In this document: piece after piece, positions 43,408 through 55,119 of the stretch
Position numbering within the stretch: position 1 is the first letter of the stretch
How the letters are laid out: each line of letters starts with the position of its first letter
Source of the DNA: Malacoplasma iowae
Lineage (GTDB): Bacteria; Bacillota_I; Bacilli_A; Mycoplasmatales; Mycoplasmoidaceae
NCBI RefSeq assembly: GCF_900660615.1
Contig: NZ_LR215023.1
Location: 1,178,001 to 1,242,000 of the forward strand
Direction of reading: 5' to 3'
Length of the DNA: 64,000 nucleotides
Notes under the pieces: generated by a model
Seen by the model: the letters and a program-made list of their open reading frames with translations, nothing else
What the model was told of the DNA's origin: nothing
The model's database searches: none
Made by a program: the position numbers and the translations under genes

Positions 43408-43483
43408 AACAAAAAACAAAAATTAGTATTCACAAAAAAACACTTACTAAATAATTTAAAATTACAAATTTATTGTTTTTGTT
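43408..43483. repeat. 76-bp target-site duplication, right copy
   Basis: Keeps the original coding sequence of the permease (TGA for Trp). See 42172-42247. Confidence 0.92.
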
Positions 43484-43535
43484 TGTTTCTTTAAAATGAA
43501 ATTTTAAAGAAATATTTTTGTTTTTTAAAATCATT

Positions 43536-44945
43536 TTATTTAACTTGTTTTCATTCTTTTAAATTACTCAAATAGTCATTATTATTAACTTTGTCAAATA
43601 AAATATTTTCTTTTTTTTCAACTATTTTTTTGTTTGGTTCAGTACCAAAATTAGTATTAATTCATTCAACAAATTTTGATATACCCAAACTTTGACCTAT
43701 TGGTCCTCATGTACTCATATACATATCACTATATGATGTATAGAATATGTGTTTTTCTTTGTTTGTTTGGTCATTTGACATTGTTGTTTTTAAAAGTTTA
43801 GATAAATCACTTTTAACAACTTCATCTTTTGTGTGTTGGAATTCTCCAGCATCATATGCCATATATACAACATAATCAAATTTTCCTTGAAATTGTTCTA
43901 TAAGCTTTTGACCACCAGAAGCATTTTTAAAAGTATTCATGTCATTGTTATCACCAGCTATTATATCTGGATCATTAAACATTATTCCACTTGTTACCGA
44001 AGTTGCTTCCTTTGGTGCTGGAAAATTCATTTTCAAGCCTTTATCATTTTGTCTTGAATAAAATTGTGGATAAGTATGTGGACTATAAATTTGTATATTT
44101 GTTGCAGCATCATTAGAATTTGAACTTGCTTTTTTACCTAAAATAAATGCAATAGTTTTGTTATTAACATTTGATTTAATAAGATCATTATTGTTTAATT
44201 CTGTTAATCTATTTTTTTGCATTTTTTCTATTTCTTCTGATTTTTTAGAAAAATTATTTTTTCCACCAGATAAATTATCTAATGATTTAGCAAATTTGCT
44301 TAAAGCTGCAAAAGGATTTTGTTGTCACTCAAATAATTTATAATTGAAACCATAGTCTTGAAAATCTTTATTAACACGACTAGAGCCTTCTGTGCCAGCT
44401 TCTACAAAACTATTTCCTTTAACTCAAACCCTTTTTCCACTGTCATCATAAAAATCAATTCCACCTAATTCATCAACTACTTTGGTTTTGTTTTTGCTTG
44501 AAACTACTTTTTCATCACCAACATAAGAATATTCTTTTGAATCTCCTCTCCCAGTGTATGCCACATTATTAACATAGTTTTTTATTACACTTTCTTTACC
44601 ACTATCAGTGATATTTGCTCCTAATAAATCTATCCCAAGTTTAGTTACTTCTCTTGGGTTTAATGATCCTTCACCTTTAGGAAAAATTCTTCAATCTAAT
44701 ATTTTAGTATTAGCTTTTTCAGCCAATTCTCTTATATATTTAGAAGTATATGTTGTTCAATTTCCAGGAGTTGCATAATTAGGTTTTATACCTAAAGCAA
44801 TAGCATCATCCAATACATTGTCATATGTTGTAACAAAATTATTTCTTACATTTTTATATGAACAACTTGAGATTATTAGAGGAGTAACTATCAAACAAGC
44901 CATTCCTAAAAAAGACAATATTTTAATTTTTTTGTTTTTAATCAT
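43536..44945 (-). CDS. Substrate-binding lipoprotein of iron/siderophore-type ABC transporter
   Basis: 469 aa. Lipoprotein signal with Cys28 (LIIISSC-like: PLIISSCSYKN). The middle has features of class III (FecB-like) binding proteins: KPNYATPGNW, EVTKLGIDLLGANIT and, near the end, KIVEKKENILFDKV. One base separates its stop from the start of the broken permease. GAGGAAAT precedes the ATG. The ligand (iron, haem or cobalamin) cannot be told. A transporter with a broken permease may make this protein useless or leave it with another role. Confidence 0.7.
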
Positions 44946-45498
44946 AATTTCCTCTTTATAAAAAATATAAATAAAATATATCACATAAATTTCTTATTTA
45001 TAATTTTTATAAATAATGTTGATAAAAATTTTGAATTGTATTTCTTTTAATACACTTAATAAAAATTACTAAAATTCACAACATCATAAAATAAAACAAA
45101 TCAAATTAAATAGAACAATATTATTTTTTTATTTAACATTAGTATTTGTTTTTTTAAAACAGTTGATAAGTAATTTACTTAATTTATATTTGGTAGTGTT
45201 TATTTTAAAGCATCATATTCAATGCACATATTTAAAAACAAAATAAAAAATTCATTTTTGTTTATGATTAAAATTCTTAATAAAAAAGATGCAATTATAA
45301 AATTGTAATATCTTAATTAATTGGTTTTTATACATATAAAAATTATAGATATAACAAAAATTATTAAACGAATTAAGAAGAAAAAAACCGGTTTAAACTT
45401 TTATAAAAAATAGTTCTATTTATAAATTTTGTCAAAATTTTTAATTATTTGTTCATAATAAAAACAGATATTTAAAACGTTGTTGTTTAACATTAGTT
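44946..45498. other. Gene-free AT-rich region
   Basis: No supported gene on either strand. Poly-A/T-rich; presumably holds the promoter of the lipoprotein operon. Confidence 0.5.
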
Positions 45499-45536
45499 AA
45501 AAAAACACCAAACAAAATAACATTTTGTCTAGTGTT
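45499..45536 (-). terminator. Terminator of osmC operon
   Basis: AACAC.A.ACAAAAT/ATTTTGT..GTGTT imperfect stem followed by a T-run on the minus strand, ~45 bases after the OsmC stop. Confidence 0.75.
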
Positions 45537-45579
45537 AAAATTATATGTTTTTTTGTTAATTTGAAAAAATGTTTTCCAA

Positions 45580-46008
45580 TTATATTTTGTGTATCACAGA
45601 TTTAATTGGAACAGCTCTAGATATAGTTGCATGAAGTGGACAAGCATCATGAACAAATTTTATAAAGTTTTCTAATTCTTGTTCAGTGTTTGTAGAATCA
45701 AAATAATAATTTATTTCCATAGAAGTTAACCCATAATATCCATCAGTTGGGTTTGTTTCACGTTCTGCTTTAACATCTATTTTTACATCTTTTATATCCA
45801 TTTTCTTTATTTTTTGATAACCAGCTATAACTGCTAGTTCGCATCCACAAATAGAACTTATAAAAGCTTCTATTGGTGTCATTCCTTGTACACCTTGTTC
45901 TGGATGGTGAAGTGGGTCCATAGTTATAGAGAACTGGCCATTTGTTGCTATTGAAACATGTGTGTTTGGTTTGTATGAAAGTTTAGTGTTGTATTGTCTT
46001 ATTGACAT
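45580..46008 (-). CDS. OsmC/Ohr-family peroxiredoxin
   Basis: 142 aa. Reduces organic hydroperoxides with a Cys pair. Both Cys are in place: AFISSICGCELAVI (helix Cys) and FVHDACPLHATISR (second Cys). The N-terminal TNGQFSITMDPLHHPEQGVQGMTPIEAF is typical of OsmC proteins. GGAGGT upstream. Last in a set of three minus-strand genes. Confidence 0.88.
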   Translation of the reverse strand: MSIRQYNTKLSYKPNTHVSIATNGQFSITMDPLHHPEQGVQGMTPIEAFISSICGCELAVIAGYQKIKKMDIKDVKIDVKAERETNPTDGYYGLTSMEINYYFDSTNTEQELENFIKFVHDACPLHATISRAVPIKSVIHKI

Positions 46009-46030
46009 ATTTTTTACCTCCTATTAAGAT

Positions 46031-46177
46031 TTATTCAAAATCAAGATCTTTACAAATATTGTAAATTTCTTTATTAAATCTTTTAATTTTTTTAATATAT
46101 ATGTCCTCTAAAAAGATATAATCACATTTTTTGTTAGAGAATGCAATTTTTATTTTTATATTTTTATTTAAATTCAT
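46031..46177 (-). CDS. Small hypothetical protein
   Basis: 48 aa: MNLNKNIKIKIAFSNKKCDY... ending ICKDLDFE. It overlaps the end of the upstream gene by 14 bases and is 22 bases before osmC. GGAG lies ~8 bases ahead of the ATG, inside the upstream gene. No family recognised; support is the RBS and tight packing. Confidence 0.5.
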   Translation of the reverse strand: MNLNKNIKIKIAFSNKKCDYIFLEDIYIKKIKRFNKEIYNICKDLDFE

Positions 46178-46820
46178 TTTTATTTTCTCCATCATCAAAA
46201 AATAAAGGATTCATATAATTTATGTATAGATTATCAATTAAAATATTTTTAAATCTAATTATCCTATCTTTTGTAATATCTTTATTTTCAAATTCTAATT
46301 CTATTAAACTACTTCAATAATTCAATCCTGCATGTGAATATTTTTTATCAAATTTAATGTAGTAACCTAAAAAATTTAATAAGTAAGAAATAAATATAAT
46401 TGCTAACGATTTATTATTTTTGTCAAATTTTTCTTCAAATAATGTCTTATAAAATAAATAACTAATAAATTCAAAAAAAGAAAGATTATTTTCTTTTCCA
46501 TATTTTATTGCATCTTCAATGAAAGAATTAAAAAAAGGTCATAAATCTTGCTTATTTAATTTTTTTTCTATTTTATCTTCATTTAGTATCATAACAGCTT
46601 CAATTATCTGGCTTGTTAATAGTAGTTTAAAATCACTATCATATGTTACTTTTACAAACTCTAATTCAACATTAACTTCTTTTTGGGTAAATGGTGAATG
46701 AAAACTTAACTGATTATTTTTATATGTAAAATAATTTGATTTTAATGAATCATTTATAATTTTTTCTATATCTAATTTATCTTGTTCTAAACCAAAATAT
46801 GTTGCAATAAGTTTATTCAT
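46164..46820 (-). CDS. Hypothetical protein
   Basis: 218 aa with TGA as Trp. No signal peptide. N-terminal region LIATYFGLEQDKLDIEKIIND, C-terminal helical part with FISYLFYKTLFEEKF, IIFISYFLNFLGYYIKF and KYSHAGLNYWSSL. The position of the helices recalls RecO-type proteins of mycoplasmas, but I find no decisive motif and do not assign it. Likely first gene of an operon with the 48-aa protein and osmC. Confidence 0.7.
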
Positions 46821-46958
46821 TTTTAGACTCCTTTACAAAATAATAAAAAATTATTCTTTAATTTTTAAAAAAAATAAAAAAATACCATAGGTTTAAAAAA
46901 TATTAATATGTGCTATTTGTGGTTTAAAATAAAAATAATAAAAATTAGGATTTTAAAG

Positions 46959-48647
46959 ATGAGTACAAATAACACGCAAAATAGTGAACCTATTACTGTA
47001 AGTACTACTATTAAATCTAACACTAGTGTTAATAAAAAACAAATAGGATTTTTGTCAGTCATTATTATGGTTGTAAGTTCAACTATCGGTGCTGGTATCT
47101 TTTTTAAATCTAGTGCTGTACTATCATTATCTGGAGGCAGTATTGTTCTATCAACTATATCTTGAATAATTGCTGCATTTGGTATTGTTGCTATTGCACT
47201 TGCTTTAATTGAAATAACTAGTGCTAGAAAAGATGATTTAAGTATTATAGGTTGATGTAAATCCTTTAATGGTAGAACAATCTATAAGGCATGTAAAAAC
47301 TTTATGTTTTATGTTTATGTTCCATTAACTTATTTCTTTATGCCCTTATATGTAATCAATAGTGTTCAAGATGCTGTAAGTGGTTTTGGTGGATATTTAA
47401 ATTTTGGAACACCAAATGATTGAGCAATATGAATGGTTATATCAATTGCTATTTCTTTATGGTTTATCATACTTTCGGGTTTTTCAGCTAGAGCTGGTAA
47501 AATTCAAAGTTGAATAATAATGTCTGTTAAATTTTTACCATTAGCAGTTGCTGCTTTAATTGGTTTTATAATAGTAGGCTTAGACAACAATGTTGTTAAC
47601 ACTAACGTTCAAATAAAACCAGATGCTGGTACTAATTCTTCTTTCTATGGATTATCGCCATATCTTGGAATGTTTGCAGCTATAAGTTCAATATTCTTTG
47701 CTTTTGATGGTTTCTATACAGCAGCTGGTGTTCAATCAGAAATGAAAGAACCTAAAAAAACACCAACAGCTTTAGTTATAGGTCTTTCTTTAGTAACAAT
47801 GGTTTATTTATTAATCTCTATATCTATGTCTATTGGTACAGAAGGTGGAACTTTTTCTCAATTAAAAGATTGATTTGCAAAACATAATGTTTCTTGGATT
47901 TATGGATTAATAAATTTATTTATTGGTTTTGGTGTTTTAGGTATTATAAATGGTTATGCAATGTGAACTCCATTATTTACTGAAGATTTAATAAAAATGA
48001 ATGAATTACCTTTTAGTTCAAAATATGTAAAATATATTGGCAAAAACAAATTTCCTTTGGTTGGTATAGTTTATTCAATTATCATATCAATTCCTGTAAT
48101 AATAATATTTTGTACAATAGGTGGGCTTGGATACTTGCCAAATGGTTATGCATCTTTTGTAGATGGAAAATGAGTAAGTAGTTATGATGGTCCAGGTTAT
48201 ATATCAACAGCAAAATTAATAACATTTGCTGATCTTATGAGTAATTGAACAACAGTTGGAGTTTTTGGTTTTATTGCTGTTTCTATTCTTGGTGGAATAA
48301 TAAATAGACGTAGAAAAGATAATGATCCAAAAAAAGTTAAAACATTAGAAAATAGATTATTTCCTATATTCTCATGAATTGCTGTAATAATGGTATTTAT
48401 ATCTTTATCTTTAGAAGTTTTAAGACCTATAATAGATTTAATTCTTTTAGTAAATGTTAAAGATGATTTTGACACTGAACTAATAGGTAGAATAATGTTA
48501 TTTATGACTTTGTTAATTTTCTTAGGTGGAACATTTATACCAGAGTTTATCACAGATATAATTAAACGTAAAAAAGGTATAAACGTTAAAAAAGAATATA
48601 TTGAAGAGTGAGAAAAAGACAAACAATTAAATCAATATTCTGAATAA
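46959..48647 (+). CDS. APC-superfamily amino acid permease
   Basis: 562 aa with ~12 membrane segments. The first helix has the family pattern VVSSTIGAGIFFKSSAVL, followed by the loop ALALIEITSARKDDLSIIGW; FFAFDGFYTAAGVQSEMKEPKKTPTALVIGL is the conserved helix 6-7 stretch with the EMKEPKK loop. Basic C-terminus (IKRKKGINVKKEY). TTAGGAT upstream. Different subfamily from the permease at 2276-4810. Substrate unknown. Confidence 0.85.
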
Positions 48648-48676
48648 TAAAATAAACAACTTAATAAATTTATTTG

Positions 48677-48713
48677 AAATACAAAACATCATTGGTGTAT
48701 TTGTATTTTTTTT
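48677..48713 (+). terminator. Terminator of APC permease gene
   Basis: AAATACAAA/TTTGTATTT stem followed by eight T. Confidence 0.75.
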
Positions 48714-48715
48714 AT

Positions 48716-48751
48716 TAAATAAAAATCCCATATCCAAAAGGTATGAGATTT
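48716..48751 (-). terminator. Terminator of kdp operon
   Basis: AAATCTCATACC/GGATATGGGATTT imperfect stem and T-run on the minus strand, ~20 bases after the kdpD stop. Confidence 0.7.
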
Positions 48752-48769
48752 ATGAATATAATCTTAAAT

Positions 48770-50575
48770 TTATAAACTTAATTCTAATATTGGAATTAAC
48801 ATTTTTAATAAAACTAGTTCATGGTAAGAAAGTCTCTTATTTTCACAAGATATTCCTAAAACCAAAGTTTCATTTTTCTTACTTTTGATTGGTTCATATC
48901 TTGCTAATGATGACATCAAAGTTTGTGTACCATTACCTGCATTTTTATTATTTTTTCTAACCCATTCCATAATTACTTGTTCTTTTTCATCTTGGAATAT
49001 ATTATCTTTGTCATTTGTTAATTTAAATATGTTTTTTTTATTTTCTAAACCAAAAAATAAGTATATAGATCTATTAAAATAAGAATTAAAAACATCAACA
49101 ATAACTTTTGATTTTTCATCAATGTTTTTACAACTTAAAAGATTGTTAGTTAATATATTCATAGCAAGCAATGCTTTATTATTTTTATTTGATTTATTTA
49201 TTTGTCTACTATATTTATAAACAAACCAACCATAAAATAGTCCCATTATTAGCATTACAAAAAATATCATTACTTTAACTCATACTAATTCAATATTTTG
49301 TCCTAAAAGTATATATCCCAAAGAACCACTAAATGCTGCAATAAAAATATATATTCAATTATTTGATTTATAACTTACAATAAGTAAACTTACAAAATAA
49401 AATAATACACATAAAACATTGTAATAATCATTACTAAGAAAATAATAAATTGGCATTAATATTCCAACAGCTAAAACAAGTTTTAGTGTTGATAATCAAT
49501 CAAATTTAATATTAAAAATTTTTCTTTTTGTTATTTTCTTTTGATTATATGGAACAATATAAAAATCATTATCAGGAAGCAAAGTCATTAGTTTGGTTTC
49601 AAATGCTCTACTTCTAAATTTAGATCAAGTTGCTCCTAAAACAATAGTTTTTATTTTATGCAGTTTTATATAATTTACTACAATGCTTAAAACATCATCT
49701 CCATACAATATCATTAATTTTCCACCAAGTTTTTCAACTAAATCCATATGATTTTTCATTTGCTCATTTGGTTTGTCTGATATTTCTTTTTCAACATAAA
49801 TGGCTGTAAATGTTGTATGCTTTAATTCTGCCATTCTTGATGCTTCTCTAATATTTTTTTGAGATGATGGTGATGGTGTAATTAAAACCACTACTTCTTC
49901 ATTGCTTTCAATATTTTTGTTCTCAAATTTAAGAATTTTATCTGCACTTTGACGAAGGGACATTTCTCTTAAAATATTAAGATTTTTTATAGTAAAAAAA
50001 TTCTCAAGAGCTGTAGTTATTCTTTCTTTATTATAAATTTTTCCAGATTTAAGTCTTTCTAATAAATCTTTAGGATCTATGTCTACTAATTCAACTTCAT
50101 CTGCATTATCGAAAATGTAATCTGGTACTGTTTCTCTAACATTACTTAATGTTTTATTAGTAACAATATCATTAACACTTTCAAGATGTTGTACATTCAT
50201 TGTTGTATAAACATCAATACCTAAATCTAAAAGTTCTAATATATCTAAATATCTTTTATTGTTTCTTGAACCATTTATGTTTGTGTGTGCTAATTCATCA
50301 ACAAGAATAATAGCTGGCTTTCTAGCTATTGCTTTATCTATATCAAATTCTTCATATAAATTATTTTTGTATTCAATTTTTTTATTTGGAATTATTTCAA
50401 GACCTTTTAAAAGCTTTTCAGTTTCTGGTCTTTGATGTTTTTCATAATAACCAACAACTACATCAACTTGTTGTTTTTTTAGTAATTGAGCTGCTTCTAA
50501 CATTGCATAAGTTTTACCAACACCAGCTGAGTAACCAAAAAATATTTTTAATTTACCTTTATTTTTCTTTTCCAT
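48770..50575 (-). CDS. kdpD: KdpD-like sensor without histidine kinase domain
   Basis: 601 aa; full KdpD is ~890. The N-terminal KdpD domain is intact: FFGYSAGVGKTYAML (Walker A), GYYEKHQRPET, ILVDELAHTN (Walker B) and TTMNVQHLESVND. A Usp-like segment follows (VVVLITPSPSSQKNIREASRMA, KTIVLGATWSKF), then four membrane segments (~330-430) and a GAF-like part ending LLKMLIPILELSL. No HisKA or HATPase motif remains, and no KdpE gene is nearby. It may act on the pump directly or bind c-di-AMP through its Usp part (inference). Start ATG 50575; TTG 50596 is possible. Confidence 0.88.
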
Positions 50576-50579
50576 AAAT

Positions 50580-51239
50580 TTATATTTTCTTATCAATTGC
50601 TAAATTAACTAATAAAACATTTGTGACATTATTCCCAAAAATACCAACAAATTGTTTATCACTATATTTGTTAATATAAGAATAAATTTCTTCTTTTGTT
50701 GGGACAATGGTATCAGGATTTGTTTTTTTCAATTCTGTTCTTGCTGCCACAATTAAATCTGCTTGTCATTTTGCTGCTTCTATAGATATGTTAGGATCAA
50801 CACCACTACCTGAATTAGTTAATAATTCTTGAGGTATAGGAGTTGTTGGTTTTAAATTATATTTAGTAAGCAAATCATCAAAATGTTTTTTTGCTTTCTC
50901 TGCATCTGTTTGTGGTTTACCTTCTTGGCCAAAATCTAATCTACCAAACATATATTGGCCATTATTATTTGTATAAAAATCTTGACCAATCAATTTACTT
51001 CCATAAGTTACAACTGTACCATCTTTTAATTTAATCTTAATTAAAGAGCCATTAGCTTCATAATTAAAAACTGCTTGTCCAACTCCTGTAACAACTATAG
51101 GGTAAACAATTCCAGTAATTACACCAAGACAACAAATTGATATCAATGGTATTTTTATAAAATGTAAAAATTTTTTAAATCTACTTGTACCAACATAATC
51201 ATGTGGATTTATGTTTTGTTCAAATTTTTTATTTTCCAT
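50580..51239 (-). CDS. kdpC: Potassium-transporting ATPase C chain
   Basis: 219 aa. Single N-terminal membrane helix (ISICCLGVITGIVYPIVVTGVGQAVF), then the outside domain with SKLIGQDF, YMFGRLDF (usual YFxxRPS) and SGSGVDPNISIEAAKWQADLIVAAR, the strongest family mark. Stabilises the KdpFABC complex. It starts 7 bases after the kdpB stop. Confidence 0.93.
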
Positions 51240-51246
51240 AATTTAT

Positions 51247-53295
51247 CTACCTCATACCACAAGCAGTTAAAATAAGATCTATTATTTTAATAAACACAAA
51301 TGGAGTTATAACCCCTCCCAAACCATAAACCAATAAATTGTAAGCTAGTATTTTACCAGGTGATTTTTCCCTATATTTAACACCTTTTAAAGAAAGTGGA
51401 ATTAATGCAATTATTACTAATGCATTATAAATAGTTGCAGACATCAAAGCGGTTGCAGGAGAAGTTAAGTGTAGAAAATTTAATGATGCTAATCCTGGTG
51501 CAATACTAAGAAATAAAATAGGAATTATTGCAAAATATTTTGCAAAATCATTGGCTATGGAAAATGTTGTCAAAGCACCTCTTGTCATTAGTAATTGTTT
51601 ACCAACTTTAACTATTTCAATTAATTTTGTAGGACTTGAATCAAGATCAACCATGTTTCCAGCTTCTTTTGCTGCTTGTGTACCAGAATTCATTGCTACA
51701 GCTACATCTGCTTGTGCTAATGCTGGAGCATCATTTGTACCATCTCCTGTCATGGCTACTAAATTACCTTCCTTTTGATAATCCTTAATTATTTGTAATT
51801 TAGTTTCAGGTGTTGCTTCAGCAACAAAATCATCTACTCCTGCTTCTGCTGCAATTGATGATGCAGTTATTGGATTATCTCCAGTAATCATTACTGTTTT
51901 AATACCCATTTTTCTTAATTCAGAAAATTTTTCTACCACACCTTCTTTAACTGTATCTTTTAGGTGAATTACTCCAAGAACTTTGTTGTTTTCACATATT
52001 ACTAATGGTGTTCCACCAGTTGATGCAACTTTGTTGACAATATCTTGACATTCTTTAGGAAATTTACCTTTATTGCTTTCAACATAAAATTTAATTGCAT
52101 CACCAGATCCTTTTCTTATAGATTTAGATTTACCTATATCAATTCCACTCATTCTTGTTTTTGCTGAAAATTCTATATATTCAATTTTTTCTTTAATTGA
52201 TTTAATATCAACTTTGCTTTTATATTCTTTTTCAGCTAGAACCACAATACTTCTACCTTCAGCTGTTTCATCATGTAATGAACTTATATGTGTTGCATAG
52301 ACTAAATCTTCCATTTTTACATTACTAATAGGTATGAATTCACAAGCCTGTCTATTACCATATGTAATTGTTCCAGTTTTATCTAATAAAAGAACATTAA
52401 CATCACCAGCAGCTTCTATTGCTCTACCTGTTTTTGCTAAAACATTAGCTTTATTTAGTCTTGCCATACCAGCAATTCCAATCGATGATAATAGTGCTCC
52501 TACTGTTGTTGGGGCTAAACAAATTGTTAATGCAGTAATTTCTGTGATTCCTAAAGCTTTTTGCAGATAATCTGTGAATGAATAAAGACTTGCAGAAACA
52601 ATTAAAAAAATAATTGTTAATGTTGTTAGAAATATTTGAAGCGCAATTTCATTTGGTGTTTTCTTTCTACTACCACCTTCAACCATTGATATCATTTTGT
52701 CTAAAAAACTTTCTCCTGCAACTGTGGTAACTTTAATAATTAATCAATCTGATAATACAGTTGTACCACCAGTTACAGCACTTCTATCACCACCTGATTC
52801 ACGAATCACTGGTGCACTTTCACCTGTAATAGCACTCTCATCTACTGATGCAGCACCCACAATAACCTCACCATCCATTGGTATTTGTTCACCAGCTTTT
52901 ACCAAAACTATGTCATCTATTTTAAGTTCTTCGCTTTTTACTTCAATAAAATTTGAATCATATTCTGGTTTTTCTAATTTTCTTGCAATTATATTTTGCT
53001 TTGTTTTCTTTAAAGCATCTGCTTGTGCTTTACCTCTACCTTCAGCTAAAGCTTCTGCAAAATTTCCAAAAAGAACAGTAAACCATAAAATTATAGTTAT
53101 TCCCAAAACATATCCTCAATTAGGTTGTCCTATACCTGCAACTGATAAACAAAATAGAATAGTTGTAAATATGGAACATATATAAACAATAAACATTACA
53201 GGGTTTTTAAGTTGTACCAAAGGATTAAGTTTGGTAAATGTTTTAATAAATGCTGATTTAATTATCGCTTTCTTTTCTATATTACCTTTAGCCAT
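51247..53295 (-). CDS. kdpB: Potassium-transporting P-type ATPase B chain
   Basis: 682 aa. Catalytic subunit: [15 protein letters not shown] with the phosphorylated Asp near residue 305, [17 protein letters not shown] (actuator TGES), [10 protein letters not shown] and [22 protein letters not shown] (hinge). Two Trp near residues 60-180 are TGA. It follows kdpA by 12 bases with AAAGGAG. Confidence 0.96.
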
Positions 53296-53307
53296 ATCTA
53301 CTCCTTT

Positions 53308-55017
53308 CTATATTCATAAATTTTGATCTATTTGCCCAGATATTGGACCTATGATCCAACTAGGGAAGAAACTTAATGCTCCAACTACAAGAATGACACC
53401 AACCAATAATGATGCAAAAATTCCATTATTTGTTTTTAGAGAATTATTGCTTGATGCAATTAATTTTTTATACCCTAAATTACCTGCCATTAATATAACT
53501 GCACATATTGGTACAAACCTACAGACAGCCATTATAATTCCTCCAAATAGATTTACATATATGGTATTACTGTTAAATATACTCATTGAACTACCATTAT
53601 TATTTGCCATAGAGGTAAATGCATAAAGAATTGATGTAAATCCATATGGACTATTTGCTGTTTGTCCATATAAAGTTGGAGATAATGTTGTTATTGCAGT
53701 TCCTAAAACTGAAAGTACTGGGGCTGGCAAGACCATTAGACAAACCATTTTCATATCAAAACTATCAATTTTTTTAGATAAGTATTCAGGAGTTTTACCA
53801 ATCATTAATCCTGATATAAATATGGTTAATAAAACAAATGAGATCATACCATATAGTCCACTACCAACACCACCATAAACAATTTCTCCAAGTTGCATTA
53901 AAAAGATTAATACTAAAGTACCAAGTGGGGTTCCATATGACAAATTAGAATTAGTTGACCCATTTGATGTTGCTGTTGTTGAGACAGATCAAAAAGCTGT
54001 ATCTCCTATATTAAATCTAGAATCTTTACCATACAAATTACCAATATATGTGTTTTCGCCAATTGTTGTTTTATAACCAAACTCAGCTGCTGAATAAAGT
54101 ATTAATGAAATAACAAACAAAAATGTCATTGCTTTAAGCATCATACTTCCTTGTTTTTTATCTTTAACTGCGAACCCAAATGTGTAACATAAAGAAATTG
54201 GAATTAATAACATTGAAATAGACTGAATCATATTTGTGAATGCATTAGGATTTTCAAAAGGATGCGCTGCATTTGCTCCAAAAAAACCTCCACCATTACT
54301 TCCAAGTTCTTTAATGATAATTTGTGAAGCTACTGGGCCTAAATAAATTGTTTGATTTGTGTTACCCAACAATGTTGTAATTGTTTGATTTGGACCATAA
54401 GTTTGTGGAACACCTTGTGAAATTAATATGATGGCACCAACAATAGATAAAGGCAATAGTAAGTAAATAATTGTTTTTACTAAATCTAAATAGAAATTAC
54501 CAACCAGTTTATTTTGGACATTGGTAAAACCTCTAATCAACACAAAAAGAACACAAATACCAACACCAGCTGATAAGAAGTTTTGTGTGGTTAAACCAAG
54601 TGTTTGACTAAGATAAGATAAATCTGTTTCTCCTCTATATGATTGTCAATTAGTATTAGTAACAAAACTAAATGCTGCATTTAAGGCTGTGTCCCATCTC
54701 AAATTTTTAACACCATTAGGATTTAAAAATAAATACCCTTGATTTATTAGTAATAAAAATAAAAGTATAAAACCAATAAAACTAAAAGCTAATAAATGAA
54801 ATAAATAGGTTTTTGGTTTCATTGAAACATTAGCATTAGTACCAGATAGTTTCAAAATTGTATTTGTAATTGGATCAATTATTTTACTTAAGAACTTTAT
54901 CTTTTTATCAAGATATATATAGTTATAAATATACTTACCTAAGAAATAACCCAAAAATAAACTTATTGATAAGAAAAAGATAAAAGAACCAAATGTCTGT
55001 ATATAACCATATAACAT
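53308..55017 (-). CDS. kdpA: Potassium-transporting ATPase A chain
   Basis: 569 aa, ten or so membrane segments. K+-selective channel-like subunit. Marks: NAAFSFVTNTNWQSY, LGSNGGGFFGANAAHPFENPNAF (selectivity-filter loop) and SPYGFTSILYAFTSMANNNGSS. It starts 1 base after the kdpF stop. Confidence 0.96.
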
Positions 55018-55018
55018 A

Positions 55019-55105
55019 TTATTTATCCTTTCTTAGCAACATATAAAACAAATATATAAGTAGTATTAAAACTAATACCCCTGCTACAATTGCAATAATT
55101 TCCAT
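55019..55105 (-). CDS. kdpF: KdpF subunit (28 aa)
   Basis: MEIIAIVAGVLVLILLIYLF then YMLLRKDK: a single membrane helix with a basic end, the form of KdpF, which stabilises the Kdp complex. Strong GGAGGAAG RBS. It sits directly ahead of kdpA, as in other kdpFABC operons. Confidence 0.88.
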   Translation of the reverse strand: MEIIAIVAGVLVLILLIYLFYMLLRKDK

Positions 55106-55119
55106 AACTTCCTCCAACA

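Larger units (their letters stand above)
41315..43534 (-). pseudogene. FecCD-type ABC permease interrupted by an IS30 copy
   Basis: The intact gene can be rebuilt: start ATG 43534, MILKNKNISLKFHFKETNK.. to the first helix (VSVFLWILIFVFCFFF), then through the 76-bp duplication to GFIIPFSGSSMQGVTRNELA and on to the stop at 41315, giving ~340 aa. MQGVTRNELAGPTTLG is the FecCD 'Q...RN.LA.P..LG' motif. The IS (42248-43407) splits it after ~25-40 codons. Upstream of the IS-proximal left part, the duplicated segment has TAA where the right copy has TGA (Trp), closing the frame. Only reinitiation at an inner ATG could save it. Confidence 0.85.

Noticed and set aside
48197-48622. Minus-strand 141-codon frame
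   Set aside because: Antisense shadow of the APC permease at 46959-48647; no RBS.
48770-50575. Classic two-component KdpDE system
   Set aside because: No HisKA/HATPase motifs in KdpD and no response-regulator gene in the window.
50329-50577. Plus-strand hydrophobic frame
   Set aside because: Antisense of the KdpD nucleotide-binding domain.
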